Assembly (NCBI RefSeq): GCF_900113285.1
Contig: NZ_FOOT01000001.1
Coordinates: 1,178,001-1,242,000 of the forward strand
Direction of reading: 5' to 3'
Length of the DNA stretch: 64,000 nucleotides
DNA from: Pontibacter chinhatensis
GTDB taxonomy: Bacteria > Bacteroidota > Bacteroidia > Cytophagales > Hymenobacteraceae
The first letter of the stretch is position 1; each line of letters begins with the position of its first letter. The translations under genes were made by a program, and so were the position numbers. Positions 54,477 to 60,996 of this stretch are shown here, piece after piece. The notes below the pieces were generated by a model. It was not told where the DNA came from, did no database searches, and saw only the letters and a list, made by a program, of their open reading frames with translations.

Positions 54477-55409
54477 TTACCAGTCGGGTTTGCTACGGTC
54501 TGGCTGTTTAGTACTTTGCTTGGGAAGTTGCTGGATGTACTGCATCTCCGCGTTGCGCATAGCATCCAGCAACAGTCGGGCTTTCTCCGGACTCATGTTA
54601 GCCTGGCGCAGGCGGGCGCGGCGCGTTTGCGCCATTTCATCCTCGGCAGAGATTCCTTCTGCACTGCCTTTGTGCTGCTGGCCGTTCTTATCGAAGGGAT
54701 TGTCCTGCTTCTGGCCCCGCTCATCGCCTTCTTCCTCTCCGGTGGCCTCTTCACGCTCCTTCTCGCCCTGCGGCTGCTCCTGGCTTCCTGCGGGCTGCTG
54801 TTCCTGTCCATTCTGATCGGGCTCAGGATTGTCTATTTCCTCTTGCTGGTCGCCTTGCTCATCAGGGTTTTGCCTTGGTTTGGGGCTATCGGCAGTGGCG
54901 GGTGGCGCAGGCTTCTGATCCATACTTCCGGCCGTATCTTCCACTGGTTCCTCCTCTATGCCAGCCTCGGGGTTTAGCAGCAGGTACTTTTTCAGAAGCT
55001 CAAAGTTATACCGGGCTGCCTCGTTGCCTGGTTCTGTTACCAGCGCTTGCTTGTATAGGGCTAGCGCCCGCTTATACTTTTTCTGGCGGGTATAGATATT
55101 GCCCAGCTGCAGGTGGGCGAGTGCGCGCAGCTTCGGCTGCGGATGGTCGGCCAGGTATTGGTATGCGGCTGTAGCCTGTGGCAGTAAACCCGCTTGGTAG
55201 TAAGAGTGCGCCAGGTTGAGGCGCAGCTGGTCGTCATCCACATTCAGGTCCTCCAGCAGGTAATTGTAGGAGGCGATGGCCTCAATAAAGTCCTGGCGCT
55301 TGTAGGCGACGGCGGCTTCCTGCGTGTGCTGGTTGATGCGCGTGACAATGGAAATCCCCCCGCTGAAGAGGCTCACCAAAAGTATAGCTGCCAGTGTAAG
55401 GCCTTTCAT
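54477..55409 (-). CDS. TPR protein of the Bat (aerotolerance) type, BatC-like
   Basis: A 310-residue protein with an N-terminal signal/anchor (AAILLVSLFSGGI) and TPR units (for example LAHLQLGNIYTRQKKYKRAL). The C-terminal third is low complexity, rich in Gln, Glu, Pro and Asp, typical of BatC. It overlaps the vWA gene by 4 bp. Bat proteins with MoxR are linked to stress tolerance, but function is not settled. Confidence 0.78.
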   Translation of the reverse strand: MKGLTLAAILLVSLFSGGISIVTRINQHTQEAAVAYKRQDFIEAIASYNYLLEDLNVDDDQLRLNLAHSYYQAGLLPQATAAYQYLADHPQPKLRALAHLQLGNIYTRQKKYKRALALYKQALVTEPGNEAARYNFELLKKYLLLNPEAGIEEEPVEDTAGSMDQKPAPPATADSPKPRQNPDEQGDQQEEIDNPEPDQNGQEQQPAGSQEQPQGEKEREEATGEEEGDERGQKQDNPFDKNGQQHKGSAEGISAEDEMAQTRRARLRQANMSPEKARLLLDAMRNAEMQYIQQLPKQSTKQPDRSKPDW

Positions 55410-56377
55410 ATCCGGATAAGTTTTACGGTGATCAGGATGTCCAGCAGGATGAGGAACAGGGCCAGCGCCAGCGGGTATACATACTTATTGGCGGTCACAT
55501 CGATGGTTTTACTCTCGCGCAGCTCGCCCTCTATGTTATTGATGGCGCTGATGAGCTTGCTTGTTTCGCTCACCCGGTCATTCACCTCAAAATATGCACC
55601 ATCCGTTAACTCTGCCAGTTGCTCCAGGGGCTCCGGCTTCAGTTTTGTTATCACCTCCCTGCCTTCCTGGTCGGTTTTGAAGGCTTGCCCTGCCGGGATG
55701 CGGCCTCCCTCCGTTGTGCCGATTCCGAGAGCATACACCCGTATGTTTTCCCGCTGCAGTTGCCCAGCCAGCCTCGTTACATCACTGCCAAAATCCTCCC
55801 CGTCGCTAATGAGCACCAGCACCCGTGCCTTTTGCTCTTCCTCGGCGGTGTTAGAGCGCTGCCGGAGTTTATCCAGGGCCAGCTCCAGCACCGGGACATA
55901 GCTGGTGCCGGTGTGGGGGAGCAGGCTGGTGCGCAGCGTCTGGGTATAGAGCTGCAGGGCATTCTGGTCGTAAGTGAGCGGGCTTTGGATGTGTGCCTCG
56001 TCAGAGAAAACCATTAGCCCGATACGGTCGGAGTTAAAGCGGGAGATTAGGCGCTGTGTGACGTGTTTTGCCCTCTCCAGCCTCGAGGGCTGCACATCCG
56101 TCGCATCCATGGAAAGCGAAAGATCCACGGCGATGTAAAGGTCCTTACCTATGGTACGGATCTCCTTTTTCATGGCACCGAAAGAGGGGCCGAGGATGGC
56201 AACGATAAGGAGCACCAGGTACAGGTGGCGTAGCACAAACTTAAACCAGACGCCGTGCGGCCGTTGCTTAAAGAACAGCGCCACCCTGCGCACACGCAAC
56301 AGATAGCCGGTGTACAACACCAGAAAGGCAGCGCCAAGCAGTAGCTCCAGCAAGGTCAGGCTCTGATACCAAGTCAT
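55406..56377 (-). CDS. von Willebrand factor A domain membrane protein (BatA/BatB-like)
   Basis: A 323-residue protein with two N-terminal transmembrane helices (about 8-27 and 52-70), a vWA domain and one C-terminal helix (LALFLILLDILITV). The MIDAS metal site is intact: DLSLSMDAT (about 90), Thr in LPHTGTSYVP and LVLISDGEDFG. Followed at once by the TPR gene (4 bp overlap). The usual bat cluster neighbours (moxR, DUF58, batD) are not upstream here. Confidence 0.85.
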   Translation of the reverse strand: MTWYQSLTLLELLLGAAFLVLYTGYLLRVRRVALFFKQRPHGVWFKFVLRHLYLVLLIVAILGPSFGAMKKEIRTIGKDLYIAVDLSLSMDATDVQPSRLERAKHVTQRLISRFNSDRIGLMVFSDEAHIQSPLTYDQNALQLYTQTLRTSLLPHTGTSYVPVLELALDKLRQRSNTAEEEQKARVLVLISDGEDFGSDVTRLAGQLQRENIRVYALGIGTTEGGRIPAGQAFKTDQEGREVITKLKPEPLEQLAELTDGAYFEVNDRVSETSKLISAINNIEGELRESKTIDVTANKYVYPLALALFLILLDILITVKLIRI

Positions 56378-56726
56378 TATAAAGTAGTTAAAGTGCGGCG
56401 CCAGATTATGAACAAACCCGTGCCACAGCTACAAATATACTAAACCGGTACCATACTGCAGCGGAGGGTCATTTTTTCGGTGGTGAGAAGCTAAGTATAA
56501 AAATGTCCTTTTCGATAACCGCAATTGGGCAAAGGGAGGGTATAGGAGGGCCTTTCTAAAAATTTCTAAATATTTTTCTCAAATGAAGGGCTGATGGATC
56601 AATGACTTAGCTTTTGAGCGGGGAGGGGAGTTGAAATGTTTCGCGTGAATTTTGCGGAAGGGTATTGCGTTGTACAGAACGATGTAGTATGTTTGCAGTC
56701 TCTTAAGCAGTAAGAGAATTTTCCAC
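56378..56726. other. Spacer leading to the tRNA cluster
   Basis: No gene seen. One AAGTATAA word (about 56494), a T/A-rich tract near 56560-56580, and the promoter listed next. Confidence 0.5.
56664..56695 (+). promoter_or_regulatory. Promoter for tRNA-Ser
   Basis: ATTG (56664-56667), 20 bp, TATGTTTG (56688-56695), about 30 bp before the tRNA. Confidence 0.55.
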
Positions 56727-56814
<88 letters not shown>

Positions 56815-56849
56815 AGCAAGATGATGATGAAAAAAAGTTAAAAAAAACT

Positions 56850-56879
56850 TTTGCTAATCTGAAATCTTCCTTAGTTTTG
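56850..56879 (+). promoter_or_regulatory. Promoter for tRNA-Pro
   Basis: TTTG (56850-56853), 18 bp, TAGTTTTG (56872-56879). Confidence 0.5.
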
Positions 56880-56936
56880 CATCGCAATCAGATAACACGG
56901 TTCAAACACCGGAAAATCCGAAAGCGAACCATAGTT

Positions 56937-57010
56937 CGGGGTGTAGCGTAGCCCGGTATCGCGCCACATTTGGGATGTGGAGGTCGTAGGTTCGAATCCT
57001 GCCACCCCGA
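56937..57010 (+). tRNA. tRNA-Pro (TGG)
   Basis: 74 nt. Acceptor CGGGGTG/CACCCCG with A73, anticodon stem-loop CCACATTTGGGATGTGG giving TGG, T-arm with GTTCGAATC. CCA not encoded. Confidence 0.96.
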
Positions 57011-57081
57011 CTAAAAAATTTCGGAAGAGATTCCGAAATTTTTTGTTTAAGGGTAGAGCATCCGCTCTCCTTACAAACGCT

Positions 57082-57155
57082 GGTCTCGTAGCTCAGCTGG
57101 ATAGAGCAACTGCCTTCTAAGCAGTAGGTCTTTGGTTCGAATCCAAACGGGATCA
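57082..57155 (+). tRNA. tRNA-Arg (TCT)
   Basis: 74 nt. Acceptor GGTCTCG/CGGGATC (with G-T pairs), D-arm AGCTCAGCTGGATAGAGC, anticodon stem-loop ACTGCCTTCTAAGCAGT giving TCT, T-arm TTTGGTTCGAATCCAAA. A hairpin AAGCACTTATAAGC...CTTATAGGTGCTTTTTT follows at about 57166 and is a likely terminator. Confidence 0.95.
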
Positions 57156-57381
57156 CCTGAAAATCAAGCACTTATAAGCTAAAACTTATAGGTGCTTTTT
57201 TTATTTCCACACATTTTGCCGAGGGCAGTATCATACGTGCCTCCAACTCTTACTTCGGGCAAGGTTTATTATCACAGTCTGGCCTTAAGTATCGCTAAGC
57301 AGGCCGAGTTCCATAAAGCAGGGATCTTACTGCTAATTCTCTTTTAATGCTTAAGTTGTCGGGATTGTACTTGCAATTTAA

Positions 57382-57395
57382 AAACCAATCGGTTT
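57382..57395. promoter_or_regulatory. Candidate TetR operator 1
   Basis: AAACCAATCGGTTT, a near-palindrome (AAACC-N4-GGTTT), 34 bp before the regulator gene. The core ACCAATCGGT recurs at 58040 ahead of the thioesterase gene. Confidence 0.55.
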
Positions 57396-57428
57396 ATTTT
57401 GCGTTTACCAAAGTATAAGTAGCGCCCC

Positions 57429-58022
57429 ATGAGCAAGGCAGAACGCACACGCCAACTGATCATCGAGAAATCGGCCCACCTTTTTAACCAGAAAGGGTAT
57501 GCCGGCACCTCCATGCAGGATATCATGGCGTCGACCGGGCTGACAAAGGGCGGGATTTATGGCCACTTTGAGAGCAAAGAGGAAATAGCCCTGCAAGCAT
57601 TCGAGTACGCTGCCGCGCACCTGCTGCAGTTGCTCAGCGACAACATCACGCCACATACTTCTGCCACCAAAAAGCTGGAGGCAATTATCTCCTTTTACAA
57701 AACATACCTTTACGCACCTCCTATACAAGGCGGTTGCCCGGTGCTGAACACATCCGTAGAGGCTGACGATACCAATCCGCTGCTAAGGGCAAGTGTGGTG
57801 CGGGTGCTGAACAAACTGCACAAATCGGTGGCCAACATCGTGCGCCAGGGCGTGGCACAGGGAGAATTTAAGGCCGACACAGACGCAGAGCGCTTCTCTA
57901 TACTTTTTGTAAGTATAATTGAGGGCGGCATGATGGTCTCGAAGGCCTACGGCGAAGCAAAATACCTGCATACCGGGCTGCAGCACCTGAAGCAGCTGAT
58001 AGAGCAGGAACTGAAAGTATAA
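57429..58022 (+). CDS. TetR/AcrR family transcriptional regulator
   Basis: A 197-residue repressor. N-terminal helix-turn-helix: RTRQLIIEKSAHLFNQKGYA, then TSMQDIMASTGLTKGGIYGH. The C-terminal ligand domain has CPVLNTSVEADDTNP, as in the TetR_C_6/YxaF-like group. It lies 50 bp upstream of a thioesterase gene on the same strand, and both genes carry the same operator-like word upstream, which points to autoregulation. Effector unknown; acyl-CoA or an aromatic is a guess from the neighbour. Confidence 0.92.
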   Translation: MSKAERTRQLIIEKSAHLFNQKGYAGTSMQDIMASTGLTKGGIYGHFESKEEIALQAFEYAAAHLLQLLSDNITPHTSATKKLEAIISFYKTYLYAPPIQGGCPVLNTSVEADDTNPLLRASVVRVLNKLHKSVANIVRQGVAQGEFKADTDAERFSILFVSIIEGGMMVSKAYGEAKYLHTGLQHLKQLIEQELKV

Positions 58023-58039
58023 TTTTTTTACCCAAAAAC

Positions 58040-58052
58040 AAACCAATCGGTC
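58040..58052. promoter_or_regulatory. Candidate TetR operator 2
   Basis: AAACCAATCGGTC, sharing eleven consecutive bases with operator 1, placed 20 bp before the thioesterase ATG. Confidence 0.5.
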
Positions 58053-58072
58053 TTTTTTAAACTAATCAAACC

Positions 58073-58582
58073 ATGAAAGAAGCAACAAGTATCGCACAAC
58101 AACTGGAAAGCAAAGTCCGCATCCGCTTTGAGGATTGCGACCCTTTCGGGCACCTGAACAACGGCCGCTATATCGACTATTTTATGAATGCCCGCGAAGA
58201 CCAGCTGCGGGAACATTACCAGCTCGATATTTACCAGCACATGCAGCAAACCGGCAATGTATGGGTCGTGGCATCCAGCCAGGTGGCTTATCTGCAGGAA
58301 GTGAAGTTGAACGAAGAAGTAATCATCCGCACCAGCCTGCGCTGGTTTACAGCATCTGACCTGTTTATGGAAGGCCTGATGCTCCACCCCGAAACGGACA
58401 GGGTGAAGGCAGTAGTTTGGCTGCGCTTCGCTTACCTGAACGTACGCAAAGGTATAAAAGCCACCCATGAGCCACAGCTGGCGGAGCTGTTTGAAGCAGC
58501 CGCAGTAAAAGGCGCCGGGAAACCAGACCAGTATTTTGAGGAGCGCGTCCGGGAACTGCGCACTATGGCTGTTGCAGAATAA
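58073..58582 (+). CDS. Acyl-CoA thioesterase, hot-dog fold (4HBT-like)
   Basis: A 169-residue protein. VRIRFEDCDPFGHLNNGRYI followed by DYFMNARED is the 4-hydroxybenzoyl-CoA thioesterase signature with the catalytic Asp. Strand WVVASSQVAYLQEVKLNEEV follows. Cytoplasmic hydrolysis of an acyl-CoA is expected; chain length unknown. Likely controlled by the TetR protein just upstream. Confidence 0.88.
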   Translation: MKEATSIAQQLESKVRIRFEDCDPFGHLNNGRYIDYFMNAREDQLREHYQLDIYQHMQQTGNVWVVASSQVAYLQEVKLNEEVIIRTSLRWFTASDLFMEGLMLHPETDRVKAVVWLRFAYLNVRKGIKATHEPQLAELFEAAAVKGAGKPDQYFEERVRELRTMAVAE

Positions 58583-58756
58583 TCCCTCAGCGGGCAGGCA
58601 AGCAGTAATACTCTAAGGGCTGTGTTCTACAGGGCTTTAGATATGACCTGTGCTGCCGGCAGCTTATTTATTTAATTACTTTTGATCATGCTTTTAAACC
58701 TTCTGCTTCGGATTCTATCATAAGATCAGCCTCCATCTTCAAATCAAAATAAATTT

Positions 58757-59392
58757 ATGAAGGAGCAACTGAGACAGGTGCTTGAAGTACTTACCCTTGC
58801 TGAAAAACTAAAGTATGAATTGCGCCACAGCTGGCTATCGAATGGCAGGCAGGAGAGCGTGGCAGAGCATACGTGGCGCATGTCGCTGATGGTGGTGCTG
58901 CTGGAACCCTACCTGGATCAGGAGATAGACGTGGCGCGCACCCTTAAAATGGTGATTGTGCACGACCTGGTGGAGGCCGAGGCCGGCGATATACCTGCCT
59001 TCGAGGTAAAAACCCTGGCGCTGAAGGAACTGAAGCGTCAGAAGGAGCTGCGAGCTATCGAGAACCTGCGCGAGGCCCTTGGCCACGGGCTGGGACAACA
59101 TGTGTACGAGCTCTGGCACGAGTTTGAGGACAAGCTCACGTACGAGGCGCGTGTAGCCAACGCCCTGGACAAACTCGAACTGCGCCTGCAGCACAACCAC
59201 GCCGCCCTGGATACTTGGCTGGAGGTAGAGCAGGAGGCTGTTTTCCGAATGGACAACCATACCTGGTTCGACTCCTGCTTGGATCAGTTAAGGGAGTTGA
59301 TTGAAGAACAGGCGGTACAGAAAATGGAAGAGGGCGGCATAAGCGTAGCCTCTGTTAAAGAACGCCTGTTAAAACAAGCACTCACCGTATAG
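58757..59392 (+). CDS. HD domain-containing phosphohydrolase (YfbR-like)
   Basis: A 211-residue HD-superfamily protein. Metal-binding His residues are in SVAEHTWRMSLMVVLL and the HD pair in MVIVHDLVEAEAGDIPAFE; the last Asp is in ANALDKLELRLQHNH. Such enzymes act as nucleotide 5'-phosphatases or related phosphohydrolases. Substrate unknown. Closed by the hairpin at 59511. Confidence 0.88.
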   Translation: MKEQLRQVLEVLTLAEKLKYELRHSWLSNGRQESVAEHTWRMSLMVVLLEPYLDQEIDVARTLKMVIVHDLVEAEAGDIPAFEVKTLALKELKRQKELRAIENLREALGHGLGQHVYELWHEFEDKLTYEARVANALDKLELRLQHNHAALDTWLEVEQEAVFRMDNHTWFDSCLDQLRELIEEQAVQKMEEGGISVASVKERLLKQALTV

Positions 59393-59510
59393 GCCAAACA
59401 ACACATTAGCACTGGGTCTTACAGATGTTGCGCCATCAGGATAAATTACTTTGTGCGGTACAACAAGAAGGCAGCCGCGCGCTTTAAGCCATGCATTTTT
59501 GATAAGATTA

Positions 59511-59540
59511 ACCCCGGCACCAAAAAGCCGGGGCTTTTTT
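59511..59540. terminator. Terminator between the HD and VOC genes
   Basis: CCCCGGC, loop ACCAAAAA, GCCGGGG, CTTTTTT. Confidence 0.85.
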
Positions 59541-59928
59541 ATAATTCAATGTCTGGAGCATAGGCCACTTCCAGCACAAAGCCGTTCGGGTCCCGGAAAT
59601 CTACCGTGTAGTACTCAGGTGTATACTGCGGCATGGCCTGCGGTCCGCGGATGATGCTGCCGTTTATACTTCGGAGCCACTCCCCTACTCTCTCCACTAC
59701 CTCCCGGCTTTGGGCATGGAAGCAGATATGACGCACGCCTAGGCTATCGTGCAGCTGCACGGGCATCTGCTTAAAGTATATTTCGTGCAAGCCGCAGCTA
59801 AAGGAGGTCTTGTTAAGCGCATCCCATCCAATCATCGGAAACAGTTTCCCGTAAAACGCCAGCGATTCTTCCAGGTCCTTTACCCAGAACTCCAGGTGGC
59901 TAATGCCCACGCCATACTTGTATGCCAT
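59539..59928 (-). CDS. VOC (glyoxalase/dioxygenase) family protein
   Basis: A 129-residue single VOC unit pair. GISHLEFWVKDLEESLAFY opens the domain, with metal ligand His; HICFHAQSREVVERVGEWL and YYTVDFRDPNGFVLEVAYAP carry the others (Glu in VLEV). Reaction unknown; the family covers isomerases, dioxygenases and antibiotic-binding proteins. Converges on the HD gene at a shared terminator. Confidence 0.88.
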   Translation of the reverse strand: MAYKYGVGISHLEFWVKDLEESLAFYGKLFPMIGWDALNKTSFSCGLHEIYFKQMPVQLHDSLGVRHICFHAQSREVVERVGEWLRSINGSIIRGPQAMPQYTPEYYTVDFRDPNGFVLEVAYAPDIEL

Positions 59929-60099
59929 ACTTTAAATTCGCGTTTAATGTCCACTAAAGTATAAAAATCCGGAAAAGAATGCGGCGTCACATTTATACTT
60001 GCTTCCGCTGGCCTATGATGAAGTATAACGTACCTGAAATGCCGTGACTATACTTGCCATGCTTGTACTTGCGGCTATACTTCCAAATATATCTTCGCT

Positions 60100-60153
60100 G
60101 TTCCGGACATCCCTGTCCGGAACTAATCTGCTGCGGACTTCCTAGTCCGCGTG
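60100..60153. repeat. Two short palindromes of the XXX-TCC family
   Basis: TTCCGGACATCCCTGTCCGGAA (about 60101-60122) and TGCGGACTTCCTAGTCCGCG (about 60132-60151), related in layout to the palindromes at 8.8, 13.9, 18.1 and 33.6 kb. Confidence 0.6.
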
Positions 60154-60241
60154 AGTCATATTGGTAGCCCAAGCTATACTTTATACTTTGGCACCGACCT
60201 GTCAAGCGCCGGTTTTCCTGATTTATACTTATACTTGCCTC

Positions 60242-60712
60242 ATGCAACACCAGGAACATTACCAGCGGTTGGAGCGGCTCTACCACCAGGCCAAGGTGCA
60301 GGAACTCTTCAGTGGCAGCTCCATCAGCGTAAGCCACAGCCGCTCCGAAATTACCTTGCCCGTCCGGGATGCCTACTTTCATGGGGCCAACGCGCTGCAC
60401 GGGGCGGTTTACTTCAAGCTGCTCGACGATGCTGCTTACTTTGCCGTAGCCTCCGTGGTGCGCGATGTGTTTATTGTCACGGCCTCTTTCCAGCTAAACC
60501 TAGTGCGCCCTGTAACAAGCGGTGTGCTAAAAGCGGTTGGCACCCTGCGCTCCCAAAGCAAGAATCTATTTATTGCGGAAGCCACGCTTTACAACGAACG
60601 CGGCAAGGAAGTGGCCTTCGGCACCGGCCAATTTGTGCGCACCACGCAACCGTTGGAAAGTTTAGGAGTTGGGGAGTTAGAGAGTTTAGGAATTAAAGAG
60701 TTAGAAAGTTAG
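60242..60712 (+). CDS. PaaI-like thioesterase with repeat-derived C-terminal tail
   Basis: A 156-residue hot-dog thioesterase. ANALHGAVYFKLLDDAAYFA supplies the conserved HG-x-V...D block; SFQLNLVRPVTSGVL and the FGTGQFVRTT strand complete the fold. After VRTTQP the chain continues LESLGVGELESLGIKELES, which is a translation of the spacer repeat TTAGGAGTTGGGGAGTTAGA and so is probably a recent extension. I start at ATG 60242; the open frame upstream is spacer. Confidence 0.82.
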   Translation: MQHQEHYQRLERLYHQAKVQELFSGSSISVSHSRSEITLPVRDAYFHGANALHGAVYFKLLDDAAYFAVASVVRDVFIVTASFQLNLVRPVTSGVLKAVGTLRSQSKNLFIAEATLYNERGKEVAFGTGQFVRTTQPLESLGVGELESLGIKELES

Positions 60713-60724
60713 AAGGTTAGAAAG
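60651..60724. repeat. Degenerate GAGTTAGAAAGTT repeat overlapping the end of a gene
   Basis: Repeated TTGGAAAGTTTAGGAGTT, GAGTTAGAGAGTTTAGGA and GAGTTAGAAAGTTAGAAGG. Complementary to the spacer repeat at 1125-1215. It carries the last 18-20 codons and the stop of the thioesterase. Confidence 0.65.
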
Positions 60725-60732
60725 TATAGGCC

Positions 60733-60878
60733 TCTCGCTCGCCTCCGGCGAGTGTGAGGTATTAGATGGCGTCCCGCCACGCTACGCAACAAGTATAAAA
60801 GTATAACCAAAGCATAACGTATAAACTTTAGAGGCCAGAGGCCTGGGGATAGCGCACACTCGCCGGAGGCGAGCGAGA
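60733..60878. mobile_element. 146-bp element with perfect 24-bp terminal inverted repeats, copy 2
   Basis: TCTCGCTCGCCTCCGGCGAG... (60733-60756) and its exact complement (60855-60878). Interior shares TAGATGGCGTCCCGCCA and CCAGAGGCC with copy 1 at 15399. Arm sequences differ from copy 1 at a few positions, always on both arms together, so the pairing is conserved. Confidence 0.7.
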
Positions 60879-60941
60879 ACGGCTTAAAAAGTATAAACTA
60901 TACTCCAACCATACTTCAACTATACATCAGCTAACAGCATA

Positions 60942-60976
60942 AAAAACGGGAGCAAGTATAACCTTGCTCCCGTTTC
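60942..60976 (-). terminator. Terminator of the S9 peptidase gene
   Basis: AAAAACGGGAGCAAG, loop TATAAC, CTTGCTCCCGTTT. Confidence 0.85.
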
Positions 60977-60996
60977 TGTTTATCGGAAAGTATAAA

